Shown: positions 43,457 to 54,940, counted from the stretch's first letter. The stretch is DNA of 64,000 nt from Zopfochytrium polystomum (GCA_025765615.1 JAIVFJ010000242.1:26465-90464), one strand, 5' to 3'. The notes: generated from the sequence alone by a model not told the origin. A program made the numbers and translations.

Positions 43457-46400
43457 CTCCTTCTTTTCGTTGCGCTTCCCGCGGCGGCCCTTCACCTCCC
43501 CCTGCTGCTCCTCCCTGCCCATACGGCTTCTGCAACGCTTTGCCACCCCGCTGCCCGCCGCCTCGCCCGAGACTTGAAGGAGCTTGTGGAGTGGCCACTC
43601 CCAGGAGCGGACTCTCGCCCCGTGGACGAGAGGAACCTGCTGCTCTGGCACGGAAACAGTGGGTAGACATAGTAAAAGAGAGGAAGAGGAGGGGTTTTTT
43701 CAATTATCCGCTTCAACACACCCGAGCTCGCCCTTTTTCGCGACCTGGCTTTACAGGAATTTTTTTGGTTTCTCCTTTTTTCGCGTACCTGCACCTTTTT
43801 GACACTTTATCCTCGCTCAATCCAATCCCATGCCCAGTCTACGGACCCGCCCCGCCGTTCGCAGACGCGCCCCTGCACGTCCTCTTTGCCTTCAGCCCCA
43901 CTTTTCCCTTGGAGCCACCCGCTGTCCGCCTCTTCACGCCCTTGCCCCATCCCAACGTCCTCCGCGTGCCGGCCGCCGCGACGAGCCCGCACGGCGCAGG
44001 ACGCTTCGCCGTCTGTTTGGACATGCTGCGGACCGAACACTACGCAGGCGGAGACAGCGAAAACGCAGGCGGAGATGACGAGGCAGCAGCGGAGGAAGCC
44101 GCAGCGGCGGCGGCGGGGAACTCCTTGCTTGACATTGCTGGATGGTCGCCGACGTACACGGTCAGGGCTGTGCTGATGCAGCTGCAAGGTTTGGACAATT
44201 CTGCCGAGGCACGCGCAATCGCCCTCGCCTTTTTCGCCCAACCCGTTCCATTTCAGTGCTCCCGACTCCCCAACTAATCCGCCCTAATCCGCGATCCCCA
44301 GAGTTCCTGCTTGGCCCAAAACTCGGCGCCACGGCCGACCCCACCCGCATCGCCGAGGCCGCCAGAGCAGCCGCTGCGTTTGAGTGTCCCTTGTGTCCTC
44401 ACCGGGGATCCTCGACGGCCGTGGCCGGCGCCCGTGCCCTCTATTTCAGATTTTGAAGACGCGGCTGGCCCCGCGCCCGCCGTTTGGATCGAGCGACCCG
44501 ATGTTTTCGACTTGGTGGCTCCCGCTTCGGGAGGGACACCTTCGCAGCGATCTGTCCAGAAGGCTGCAAAAGTATTCACTGCTGGCGCCCCAACACAACG
44601 AACAGAGAAAAGGGGCCCGGCAAACGTTGCGCGACCGGAAACTGCATCCTCTCGAAACAGGAAGCGGAGGCAAGGAAGAAGGCGGGGCAGGCTTCGCCAA
44701 TCTCGACTGAGGAACGCTGGGAGGAGGCGAGCCGCTGTGATGTTACGAATGGATGGTGGGAACGTCAACGCGCAACAGCTTTCGCCAAACGGACACTTTG
44801 CCCGCCTCCCATACGAAGTGCTCCAACGAATTCTCGGCCTCTTGCCCGCACGTTCGGTTCTCACTCTTTCGGGGGTCTCAAACTTCTTCCACTCGCTGGC
44901 GGACGACGGGCATCTGTGGCGCGACTTGTTTCTTCGCAGGCACCCTGGGTCGGTGCTCAAAGCTGCATCCCCGGCGGACTGGAAGCAGGTCTACTGGATA
45001 GGCGAGTCGGGAATCGCCGAGGAGCTGCTGTGCGCGTTTCTGAAGACTTCATACAAGGAGGAGGTCCTGGGCACTCCGGTAGTACTAGTCAATGGCCCCT
45101 ATGGAGAGCGGACAGAGTTTTTATACTCCTCGTTTGATCTCATTTCCCGCACGGCATTTGATAGTCTCAAAGTCAAATCAACGGCCTTTACAAGTGGACT
45201 AACAGCGTGGCTGCCGCTGTACCTGACGCGTGAGCACTTTGATAAGGCTCTTCCTTACTTTGAAAAGAGTGTGGCGCGCATCTGCGGTCGCGACGCAGTC
45301 GAACCCGGTGAGCAACTCATCGTGTTTTGTTTGTGCTGAGGTTCGACAGCGTACTGACCACAATTTGCTCAAGATTTCGAGCCGTGGATGGTTATCGAAG
45401 TCGTCCCACAACTGATCAGGACGCAGCTTCTTCTCCTCTGTGAAGGCGATTTGCACAACTCGGAAGCAATCCTGGTAAACCATTTTCAGCTGCAGCGACT
45501 TTTCATGGAAGCCATAAATCGATACCCAGTGCTCAGTCAACAAATCGAGTCCCAACTGGATGCCTTTAGTGCTGGAAACCACGATCGTCGAGGCACAGCC
45601 TCATTCCCATGTCATCTCACCTCCGCCTTCACCCTGACCGCAATCTCCCCGAACGCGATTGTGCGCTGGCTCCGCGTCATACCGTTCGCCCTTCAGTCTG
45701 GACTTGAACAAAGAGCCGCCGGCAAGATCCCCATGATTCGCTTCCTTGCCGTACTCGCAACCCTCATCGCGCATACTGCCGCCTCGTTTACACCGCGATC
45801 GACGTCGCCGCCGCCGTCGCAGCAACAGCAGCCGCTCGCACACCCGCCACCTTCCAGTGCAGATCCGACGCATCGCCTTCTCGCGCGCGCGCAGGATTTC
45901 CGCTTCGGCCGTCCTCCGCCGTCGTTCCTCCGAGCGCTTCGCGCGGCGATTGGCGGCGTCCTCGCCGCCGCCGACGCCTGCGACACAGACGCCCTATTGC
46001 AGCTCCTTCGCTTGCCGCCGCCGACGGCTCTCGCTGTGGAGAGACTCCGACAGACTCACCAGCGGCAGCACGCTGCCCCTCGCCGCAGCATCAGTAAGCT
46101 CGACTGGATCGCCTCCCGCGCGCTCCGAAGACGCGGCGGCCCCGTCGGACCTGTGCCGCTGACGCCATCGGCGCGCGTGTACCTCAGCGTCATGTGGCGC
46201 CGGTCCGTCGGCGGCGGCACAGTGCAGCTGGACGCGTGCGCGATGATGTTTGACGGACGGAGCAGCGCCGCCTTGGCGCGGTGCGACTTTTGGCAGTCCG
46301 TGTGGCCGGGCGGGGAGGAAACAGTGACGGCCGCGGCCATCGTCCACTCTTCTGGCGGCGGCGGCGGCGGCGGCGGAGGTGGAGGTGGAGCCCAGTGGGT

Positions 46401-46794
46401 CGGCGGCGCGGGCTGGGGCGTGCAGCGGCTGCAGGTCGATCTTGTGCGACTGCCGGCTCAGATTCGCGCCGTCGCGCTTTGCGTCGCGGCGTGGGGATGG
46501 CCGCAGTCGGCGTCGCTGCGCGACGCGGCGGACGCGGCGGCTTTGGTTCGGGCCGTGGACGGCGGCGTCTCGGTGGAGATTGACCGGTGCGCGAGCGAGG
46601 CGTGGCACGACGCCGGCGCGGAGGACTCGTGCGCGGTGGTGTGCGTGTTGGAGAGGATCGGGGACGGTGGCGCAGGAAGAGGTTGTTGGCGTGCGAGGGG
46701 GCTGGGCGGGTCGCGAGCGGCTGTGGGGCCGGGCAGCGTGATGCGGTACGGTGAGATTGAGAGGATGGCTGCGGCGGCCATTGGGCTCGAGTGA
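43457..46794 (+). CDS. multidomain ubiquitin E2-like / F-box / TerD-like protein
   Basis: Supported exons are 43457-43658, 43838-44188, 44302 to about 45307, and 45374-46794; the true 5' end is unresolved. The UBC fold reads Leu-Ala-Arg-Asp-Leu-Lys-Glu-Leu, Leu-Leu-Trp-His-Gly-Asn then (after a phase-1 intron) Ile-Tyr-Gly-Pro, and Phe-Pro-Leu-Glu-Pro-Pro-Ala-Val. It continues with His-Pro-Asn-Val, Val-Cys-Leu-Asp-Met-Leu with the catalytic-position Cys at 44014-44016, and Trp-Ser-Pro. Next comes a Cys-Pro-Leu-Cys-Pro-His motif, then a Pro/Arg linker whose joining frame is uncertain (44400-44460). An F-box follows at 44800-44945 (Leu-Pro-Tyr-Glu-Val-Leu-Gln-Arg-Ile-Leu). A helical region follows, and the last exon ends in a TerD-like beta domain: Gln-Leu-Asp-Ala-Cys-Ala-Met-Met-Phe-Asp-Gly, then Leu-Gln-Val-Asp-Leu-x-x-Leu-Pro-x-x-Ile. 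E2 and F-box together suggest a self-contained ubiquitin-transfer factor. Two genes rather than one cannot be excluded. Confidence 0.65.
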
Positions 46795-47611
46795 GGAGGA
46801 CGTGACTCTCTTAACTTTGAAGGTGCAATAAAAGCGACCGGCGAGCATCATTCTGTTGATTCTACACGATAGGTTGACTCAAAGATGGTTAAAAAGCTCG
46901 TGGACGGTTTGAGTCGGAGGAATTATACAGGATAAAAAATTGCGAACCCAGATCTTTCTTTTTTCTTTTTTTTTTTTTTTTTTTTTTTTTTCTTTTCATT
47001 TTCCCACCACCCCTGGCATTATTTACCCCTTCGCTCTGAGTCCCACCCCCAAACAGAAGGACAAACTCGTCCTCCTCCTCCTCCTCCTCCTCCTCTGCCT
47101 CCAGCCCCTTTCCACTGCCGGACCGCGAGCTCAGTGGCCCTGCCGCCTCTCGACCGCCGCAGCCAGCGCGCCTCCACCCAGCCCCCACCCCCCGGGCAAA
47201 CCGGCACAGCCGCCCCAGCTGCGCCACGCTCCCGCGGTGGCTGACCGTTGGTTCGTCGGTGGGTGTCGGCGGTGGCTGGTGGATGGGGCAGTTGGCGCGG
47301 AAGGCAGTGGAAGGAAGCTGACCTTCTTAATCTGGGGTTGGGGAAACTGTCATTGGTGGAGGTAGTGCAGACCGCGTTTTGTGGGGCCATTGGAGAGGAG
47401 GGCGGGAGTACATTAGGTTACCATAAACCACCGGCCAGAAGTGCGCGACACAAGGTTTTTACCCATAATCGACTGATCTTTGCGACGGCCGCCCGAGCGC
47501 GTGCCGTCGCCTGCCGAACAAATGTCACCGCAACCCCCACCGGGTAGCGCTTGGTTCTCGACCGGTCTCGATGCGGCTAGTTCTTGTCACCTTGGGTGCG
47601 GTGACATCAGT
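46795..47611. other. intergenic with T-run and hairpin
   Basis: After the TerD-coding exon: a T-run at about 46963-46991, a CTC repeat near 47070-47095, and a perfect 11-bp inverted repeat (listed separately). No gene. Confidence 0.55.
47522..47607. repeat. 86-bp inverted-repeat hairpin
   Basis: ATGTCACCGCA at 47522-47532 is perfectly complementary to TGCGGTGACAT at 47597-47607, and with one bulge a further CCC/GGG pairing extends the stem. It sits at the boundary with a LINE fragment; it may be part of an RNA structure or of a mobile-element end. Confidence 0.5.
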
Positions 47612-48107
47612 TCCCCTTGGATCTCCCTTCCCACATTGGCCACACAAGGCACACCATGATGCACCACCTCCAACTTGACCTCACCTCTGGAACTCCTGTT
47701 TATTCTCATCCCTTGCCTTTCTCCCAGCTGAAAAAATACTTCACCAAGTCTCTCATCCCCCTTCTTGTTAACCAACAATTATCCTTCCAATACTCTCTGC
47801 CCCTATTCACTGTTCACGCTCACTCCATCAACCTGTTAATTCCTTGGCATATTTTTCTTGATGTGTTTCCCACCCTCCGTTCACACTCTGTCTTCTTTTT
47901 TTGAACAACTTTTTGACCTCCACCTTGGCAGTCAGTCCTGCTAAGACAGCCCTATTCAGTTCTGCGAAGTGTATCACGTCATTAAGACCTTTATTCTCAC
48001 TCTTCCCACCTTTGGCTCTCCAGACTTTCACCACAGCCCTCCTAACAGTCCTCTTTACAATCCCTTTTACCCATCTGCTTTGAATCCCCTTCACCGTCCC
48101 CCAGGCA
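47612..48107 (+). mobile_element. LINE fragment, inverted relative to the large LINE
   Basis: A fragment of the post-RT region of the same LINE family as 56.3-64 kb, in opposite orientation. It reads Ser-His-Ile-Gly-His, Met-Met-His-His-Leu-Gln-Leu-Asp-Leu, Lys-Ser-Leu-Ile-Pro-Leu-Leu, Val-His-Ala-His-Ser-Ile-Asn and Pro-Thr-Leu-Arg-Ser-His-Ser-Val-Phe-Phe. These match the minus-strand LINE at about 58,860-58,400, with substitutions and a short deletion. Dead fragment. Confidence 0.75.
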
Positions 48108-49107
48108 AACTGAACTCTCTCTGTCTCTCTTGATCAATCGAACGGGGGTGGAGGGGCTGAGACCCCTGACTCAAAAAACAACCCAGCTTCTCTCTCTCAC
48201 TCTCACTCTCTCTCTGTCTCTCTCTCTCTCACTCTCTCTTTTGCATTTCGATGGTGCTGTAAAAACTAAACAAGGAAGGAAGTCAAGGCTGTCTGATTAT
48301 AAGAGTGGCAGTCAACGGGTCCTATCTCCCTGTCTCTGGGAGTGGCAGTCAATGGGCTGTGTGTCTCACTGTCTATCTCTCTGTCTCTTTGCAGTCTGTG
48401 CTTTAAAAGGTGCTGTAGGGTACCTCTTCAAAACGCTCCCTCCATCTGTCTTCTTCTGAAGCAGCTCTACTCAAGGGACCAAAGTTTGCATCAGTGTCTC
48501 CAACTTTGTGTGAATGTTGCTTTTCCCCTTCTTTGAAGAATTGCAACCAACGCAAAAGGAGAAGCAAGGGGTGGAGGGGAGGCTGCAGCTCCCCCGTCCC
48601 TGGGGTCACTGGGAGGAGGAGCCAACTGAAATGATATATCAGTTAATGATTTGCAAAGTCAACGTGCTGTTGTCTATCTATCAATCAACTGTCTCTTTGT
48701 TTGAACTAAAGTCAATGGGCTGATTGTATTTCTCCCTCTGGGTTCTGTGAGTACTTCAGAGCCAGTGCCCACCTGTCTGTTGCAGTCAATAGGCTGTCAG
48801 TCTTCCTGTCGCAGTGAATGGGTTGCTGCATGAGCAGCCAAAGGCTGCAAGGGCAGCACTCAGTTTGTCTGGGGTTCCAGGTTTGCCAGTGTGACTGTGC
48901 TGCAAGACTGCAACTTCTCTCTCTTTCTGTCCTTCTTTGTCTGTCAGTGTGTCAGTGGCTAGGGCAACCACCCCAAGCTTTGTTGGTCACTCTCCATGTG
49001 GCCTGCCACACAAAGTTCATTGTGGCATGCCACTCTCCTTTCAATCCAGTGGCAGATTGCCTGTGTGTGGGAACACCAATATCCATTGCAGGCTTTGCCT
49101 TTAATCA

Positions 49108-49149
<42 letters not shown>

Positions 49150-49544
49150 GCAAGGATTGCTCACAAGTCGACAGGCATCCCCTAGTCATCATCAACCCAC
49201 TGAAAAAAACAACGAGTTGCAGCCAAACTGTTTTCCTTTTCCTAATTGCAATTAGTGAGGCGGGGAGTCTAACTTTTTGTCTTTGGTGCCTAATCAAAAC
49301 TCAGCACCGAAATTCAAAATGGAACAAAGTCAATGCAGTCAACAAGCTGTCTGTCTTTCTGTCTCTACCGGTGTCTCCCTGTCTCTTTGTCTGCCAGTAG
49401 TTGAAGTACACTGGCTGTCTGTCTTCCTGTGTGTCTCTTTGCCTACAGTGAGCAGGCTATCTGTCTCACTCTTAGGCCGTTTTTCCGCTGCCTTTCACTC
49501 TCTCTGTCTCTCTCCCACTCTCTCTGTCTCACTCTCTCTCTCTG

Positions 49545-49575
<31 letters not shown>

Positions 49576-49761
49576 CTCTCTCTCTCTCTCTCACTCTTTC
49601 TCTTTACCTCCATCTTTACCTTGAAATAGACTCTTTCTCTTTCTGTCTCTCTCCCTGTCTCTCTTCTATCTCTCTCTTGCTCTCTCTCTCTTTCTCTTTT
49701 CCTCTATTTTACCTCTAAATAGACTCACTCTCTCTCTTTCGCTCTCCCCCTCTCTCTCTCA
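48108..49761. other. simple-repeat-rich spacer
   Basis: CT-rich tracts (48190-48240, 49500-49600, 49630-49760), a T-run at about 49116-49149 and a (CA)n at 49549-49570. Several near-repeats of a CTGTCTGTC...AGTCAATGGGCTG motif occur. No gene. The young copia element inserted at its right end. Confidence 0.55.
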
Positions 49762-50007
49762 TGAAAGAAATGACTGCTGCTGTTTGTGGGTGGTGGTGAA
49801 CTACTCTGGTGGACTACTCTCTTGTGATGGTGAAGCTGAGATGGGAGACTGTTGTACAATGTATGCTGTTTGGCTTTATACAAAATTGTGACAAAGACCA
49901 GGTGACAAAAAATGCACCAAATCCTCATCACAGTTGGTGCTCCCATGCACTACAGTGTGAGGTGTTGCTCCTGCACACTGCTTACTGCAAAAACCCAAAA
50001 TCTAACA
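49762..50007 (-). repeat. copia 3' LTR
   Basis: 246 bp, identical by eye to 55696-55941; TSD TCTCA on its left. Confidence 0.92.
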
Positions 50008-50291
50008 CTCCCCCCTAAGCTGTGGGCAGGAGCAAAAGGGCCAGCACGGAGGAAAACCTTACGCCATAGGCAACATAAGGAAACCGTACACTGGTTAAGG
50101 AAAAGCAATAAACAGGTATGACTGGCCACCAGGTGGCAGAACAATAAGAAAAGAATGCCCATATGAAATTTGTAGATGGAGAGCAAAGAAGCTTGAATGC
50201 AGGAATATAAGAAGCAATGCAGAAGAAGAAGAAGGGCAAGAAAGAGAAAGGAGAAACAGGATGCAATATAAATAAAGAAAGGGGACAGAAA

Positions 50292-51095
50292 CTAAGACAC
50301 ATGACAAAGACCAATATGACTAAGATGGTAAGAACCCAAAGCAGCTGGTAATGATTTTGTAAGATAATCTGCTGGTTGCTCGCCACCAGGAATCCATTCC
50401 AGTCGAATCACTTGTCGATTAACCAGTTCCCGGATATAGTGATACTTAACCAGAATATGTTTTGACCTATTAGTGTAGAGATCGTTTGAGCTCAAATTGA
50501 TAACGCCTTGGTTGTCAGTATAGATTGGAATAGGAGTCGGGGACGGGAGCATAAGTGCTGTGTGTTGTTGTGAGATGGCCTCCAGTTCTCGTCCTAGTTC
50601 TGAGACTGCAACGTATTCTGCTTGCTGAGGTGACAGCATAACTGTAGGACTGCGAGTTGATGCCCAGCTGATAGCGGTATTTCCAAACAAAACGAAGTAG
50701 CCAAGTTGTGATTTCCCATCAGCATGAACTCCATGAGCAGCATCCGAGTAGCCGAAAATTCCAGACCCTGTGTTGGAATAAAGCAAACCATACTCACGTG
50801 TACCATTGATATATTGAAGGACTCGAATGAGGATCTGCAAGTGGTGTTTGCTTGGGTCCTTGCTGCAGGCGCCAAGATATGAGACTGCTGGTGCCAAGTC
50901 TGGTCGTGTGTGTCTTGCCAAATAGTTGATGCCACCAAGGATTGCTTGGTAGAGCTGTTGATTTGCTGTGGGTTCATCATTTTCTCGAGGTTGAAGAGTG
51001 AGAGGACTGGGGAGAGCAGTTACTGCTGTCTTCTTTCCATTGACTAGGTCTGCATGGCGTTGGAGTAACTCTTTGGTGTAAGCTTGTTGATGCAA
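50292..51095 (-). pseudogene. copia RT thumb and RNase H
   Basis: Begins in the other frame at the RT/RNase H connection. Shows Arg-Pro-Asp-Leu, Tyr-Ser-Asp-Ala-Ala, Gln-Gln-Ala-Glu-Tyr and Tyr-Thr-Asp-Asn-Gln, the Asp-Glu-Asp set of copia RNase H, then Lys-Tyr-His-Tyr-Ile-Arg-Glu and the terminal Ala-Asp-Tyr-Leu-Thr-Lys. Intact within its own frame. Confidence 0.85.
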
Positions 51096-52177
51096 GTAAA
51101 TGCCAGTTGTGTTCGATGAACTTCCATATTCAGTACGGTCTTGATATGACCTAGTTCGCGGAGCTTATAGAAGGATTTTAGCAAAGTGATGGCAGAGGTG
51201 ATTTCCTCTGTGTGCCCAAAGAAACAAATATCATCGACATAGATAGCAATGTAAATAATACGTTCCTTTGTGCGCTTGAAGAGGATGCACGGATCTGCTG
51301 CGCTTTGTTGGTAGCTGGCAGACTTGAGACGACCAATGAGTTCCTGGTACCAACAACGCCCTGCTTGTTTGATACCGTTGACAGCTTTGTGCAAAAGCCA
51401 GACCTTGCCATCCGAACGGTAGCCATCTGGTTGCTCCATGTAGATGGGGACATCAAGTTTGCTGTTGAGGTAGGCATTGCTAATATCGACCATGGCTGTG
51501 TCCCAACCGTTTGAGGCTGTCATAGCAAGGAGCCATCGTAGACTATTGATGCGAACAACAGGAGAGTGAGTGTTCCAGAAATCAACGCCACGACGCTGTG
51601 TAAAGCCCTTCGCCACTAGTCGTGCGCGAAAGTGCTCAATGCTGCCGTCTGGTCGAAGCTTGACCTTGTAAACCCATTTGTTCTGCACGACATTGACATT
51701 CTTGGGTCGATCAACGACTTCGAAAGCTGCAAGCATTCTGAGAGCGTCAATCTCTGTCTGCTCTGCTGCTATCCACTCTTTGGACCACTTTCCACTCATG
51801 GCCTCAGTGCGTGTTACCGGGTCTGGACATTTGACACTGGTTAAATATAGATGTCCAGATCGAGTATGTTTTGGAGATGGGCTGCGCATAGGGCTGCATG
51901 GTGATTTGCGCACATATGTAGGTGGAGGCTCTGGTGGTGGTGGTTCTGGTGGTGGCGCTTGAGGTGGTAGGTCTCTAGTTGGTGTTTCAGCAATTGTTTT
52001 GTCATCAGGGGTATGCTTTGGTGGTGTTAGTAAAATGACAGAGGTGTTTGTGAGTATTAGGATGTAGAAAAGGGAAATAGAAAAATCATTGGCAGGTGAG
52101 CCTTCTGCACGATGCGGCTCAGGACACCCCGTGCCAGAGAGCCTTCTCTTCCTCTCTCCACAGCCCGCCTTCCGCAT
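51044..52177 (-). pseudogene. copia reverse transcriptase
   Basis: RVT_2-type RT: Asn-Lys-Trp-Val-Tyr-Lys-Val-Lys, Arg-Ala-Arg-Leu-Val-Ala-Lys-Gly-Phe, Met-Val-Asp-Ile-Ser-Asn-Ala-Tyr-Leu-Asn, Gly-Ile-Lys-Gln-Ala-Gly-Arg-Cys-Trp, and the catalytic Tyr-Val-Asp-Asp box at about 51,235. The frame shifts near 51,090 before RNase H. The first 40 residues of this ORF are translated from the GC-rich insert and are not RT. Confidence 0.85.
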
Positions 52178-52590
52178 TTTCCCCCATGCGTAACGTCAGG
52201 CGCCAAGGGACCTATCTCCCCTGGTGGTGTTCCTTACGGAATGGGCTCCCCAAACAGGCATCCATCCCTTCTGACTTGGGTCCACGCCACACTAGCTCCC
52301 GCAGGGTCGGTATGGCCCAGGGCCTTCGGTTGTGCCACCCACGTCACTCCCAGCCGAGAGTGCGCCTGCAGTCACAGAGCCGGTCGCCGCCCTCACTCAT
52401 CCAATTGGTCCCCTGGCTTTAGTGCTCGTAGGTAAGGCCCACTGGAGGTGGCGTTAATTGCGGTAACACGGAGTCCATCCCGTCGTGCCGCCACCTCCAA
52501 CACTTCGTGCTGTACATCGTTATCCGATTCACTTTCGCTGCCGTACCTGGACCACTTCATGTTCGTTTGGTGCTAGTTCTGTGGAAGGTT
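52090..52590. other. GC-rich segment replacing the integrase core
   Basis: About 500 bases, more GC-rich than the rest of the element, with no integrase DDE signature on either strand. It holds a GGAGGTGGCG / CGCCACCTCC inverted repeat (52444-52453 and 52489-52498) and a short minus-strand ORF. Origin unknown: captured host DNA or part of another element. Exact borders were not resolved. Confidence 0.6.
52393..52560 (-). CDS. 55-residue ORF inside the copia insert
   Basis: Runs from ATG at 52560 to TGA at 52393-52395, on the same strand as the element. The start is acidic/Ser-rich (Tyr-Gly-Ser-Glu-Ser-Glu-Ser-Asp). It continues with Val-Thr-Ala-Ile-Asn-Ala-Thr-Ser-Ser-Gly-Pro-Tyr-Leu-Arg-Ala-Leu-Lys-Pro-Gly-Asp-Gln-Leu, vaguely like the Lys-Pro-Gly-Asp turn of PDZ domains. 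Too short to assign; it may be an exon fragment of a captured gene. Confidence 0.3.
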   Translation of the reverse strand: MKWSRYGSESESDNDVQHEVLEVAARRDGLRVTAINATSSGPYLRALKPGDQLDE

Positions 52591-52599
52591 GTCGTTCAG

Positions 52600-53406
52600 C
52601 TAGCGAAACTTTGGTTTGACTTCCACTAGATCAAAGGCTAAACGTTCGCCTGGTAGTTTATCTGGAGGATCTGTATGTGGAATAGCAGCACGAGTCTGTT
52701 TGGCAATAATGCAGGCCTTACACGGTTCTTCAAGTAAGTCCAGCTTAATGTCAGGAAAGTCAGCACATGTACGGCGCTCCTTCATTGCTCGTAGTCTTGC
52801 ATAAGGGATATGGCCGAGGCGTTCATGCATGCGCTGAGTGTTTGGAGCTTTGCTGTTGAGAAAGGCTGTGCGTATACTGAGTGTATCAACTGGTTCTGCA
52901 GAGCTGAAGAGGTTGTAAAATTTACTGGCGCAGTGTGCAATAAATTGTTTGCTGTAGTTGAAGTTGGGGTTTGCTGCTGTTGGGAACCATTGGAGACCAT
53001 GTCTAAGAATCATTTGAAGGACGGCTGGATCTCCTTCCTCAGGACTGCTACGATAAATAGTACCAGGTTGAAGGTCTCGTGCAAGATGGAAGAAGTCACA
53101 TAGTTGTAGGTCCTGATCAGCGACCAAGTTGACAGGACATTCTGGAGCATATTGGGCACCTTCAATTATAAGTGTGATACTGTTGGCTAGTGGTATGAGA
53201 GCTGTGCCGAATCCTTCACAAGTAAGAATAGGTCCTTCTTTGGCGATACGCATGCTAGATTTCTGCTGAGTATAACTATAGGGAATGAAGAGAGAGAAAT
53301 CTCGAAGCGTTGTGACATTGCAACCGTTGTCGATGAGTACAGGAAAAGAAATTGGAAGGGAAGGGATGTTAACTGCAAATGCCCGGATTACTCCCGGGCC
53401 ATCCAA
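52600..53406 (-). pseudogene. copia protease and GAG-pre-integrase segment
   Basis: A 268-residue ORF starting inside the end of gag (-1 frame). It contains a protease-like site Val-Leu-Ile-Asp-Asn-Gly-Cys (Asp-Asn-Gly instead of the usual Asp-Ser/Thr-Gly). The pre-integrase block ends Met-His-Glu-Arg-Leu-Gly-His-Ile-Pro, followed by the zinc-binding pair Cys-Lys-Ala-Cys and Leu-Ala-Phe-Asp-Leu. It stops exactly where the integrase core should begin. Confidence 0.8.
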
Positions 53407-54940
53407 AAATCCTGTTGACTTTCATCTAGTTCGGTCTCTGATTGGAGTTGCGTTTCCATCCACAATTGTTGTTCTGCAGCATACTGCTCACTTTGCTGGT
53501 CATCCCAATCACTGTTCTGTAGCAGAAGTGCTTGGTTTTCAGGTATCTGCTGTTGTGGAGGGTTTGGTTGCTGGAGTAAGAGCGCATTTGGATTTGCTGG
53601 TGGTCGATTCTGTTGCTGTTGCTGCAATTGCTGAAGAAATGTGTTGGCACACTGTCGAGCAACATGACCATAGCCTCCACATGCATGACATTGGACTCCA
53701 AAAGACTGTTGCTGTGCAGGGTACCAACTCCCTCCAGAGTCGCGTCCCATTGCGGTACCACCTGTTGCTGTTCCACGTGAACTTAGTCCTCGCCATGTTG
53801 CTCGGCCTCGGCCAAAACCACCATATGGGCGCGGTGTGTACTGTTGGGACTGAGGGTTTTGGTACTGCAAGGTTGTTGGGCGGATATTAGGATACGGCTG
53901 GTACTGCTGAGGTTTATGATAACTGCCACGACCGCGGAGTTGACTATAGTGTACTTTTGGCCGAATAATTACATTTGCTGTTGGTGTAGTGACTTCTGGA
54001 ATGGCTGTTGTCAGGTCCCGCTCCTGTTGTGCTGCAAGTCGATCCCGCCTCTCATCATATGTATTTTGGCAGGCGGTAGATTTAAATAAGGTGATTAGTT
54101 TAGTCAATGATGAAACAGAAGTGATAGGATTCCCTGCAAACATGAACGTATTGGCAACACCCATATCGATTAGCGTGTTGTTCAGGGCAGATACAAAGAC
54201 TTGCACAACTTTGGAAAATGGTGTGATGCGACTGCGGATTTCCACTGATGAACTTTCTGCAAAGCTTTCTACTTTGTGGTAAGCTGTAATGAAGCGCATT
54301 GCAAATGACTCGGATGATTCTGCAGGTTCCATTTTTATACGTTCGAAATCATCAATAATTTCCTTTGCTAATCCTTGATCTGTTGTTCGACATGCAATCG
54401 CAATTTCTCCAAGCAGTGTGTAGGCAAATATCTGCCTCGTCGGGGGAACTGTGGTAGAAGCTCTGGTTCAACATGTCGTCGAATGAGAAGGATACAGTAT
54501 GCGTTCTGGTCTTCTGTCCCTGGGAACCATTTGACCGGCTCACGCCCGTCTCGTGCAAATGCATAATGCTCGCCATGGTTGGGCCCCCTGCGTACTCTGC
54601 ATGTTGGGCCGACATTAGGATCATTGGAGTCCACTTGATCATTGCGTAATACGTTAATTCGGTCTGGGTCAACGCAGTGGCGGAGACCATTGCTTTTGTT
54701 GGATAGTTCTGAAATTAGGTCGTCCAGCCAATCTCCAAAATTTGCTGCGCCTTTGAGGATGGGGAATGCACGGGAAGCATACTTGATTTGATCACGCTCG
54801 CTCATGCTTGTGAGGAAAATGTGTGAGAGCTTTGCAGGAGAATAGAAATTTGAAAGGCAGTGATTTCCCTGATTTAGTGGTAACCCTTCGTAGGGAATAG
54901 TAGCAGACTCAACAAGCGTGACACGACACTTGATGGTCAA
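53388..54940 (-). pseudogene. copia gag with one frameshift
   Basis: Capsid-like N-terminus from 54940; a frame change at about 54,430 leads into the reading Lys-Glu-Ile-Ile-Asp-Asp-Phe-Glu-Arg and the ORF from 54332. The C-terminal part has a single CCHC knuckle, Cys-x-x-Cys-Gly-Gly-Tyr-Gly-His-x-x-x-x-Cys, at about 53,700-53,650, within a Gln/Pro/Gly-rich RNA-binding-type region. The gag ORF ends at 53388, overlapping the protease ORF by 19 nt in the -1 frame. One frameshift makes this copy defective. Confidence 0.8.

Noticed and set aside
49762..50007. Part of the copia LTR pair as a tandem gene duplication (a short ORF repeats exactly in both copies)
   Set aside because: The repeat has TG...CA ends, a target duplication and a polypurine tract, so it is an LTR, not a gene.
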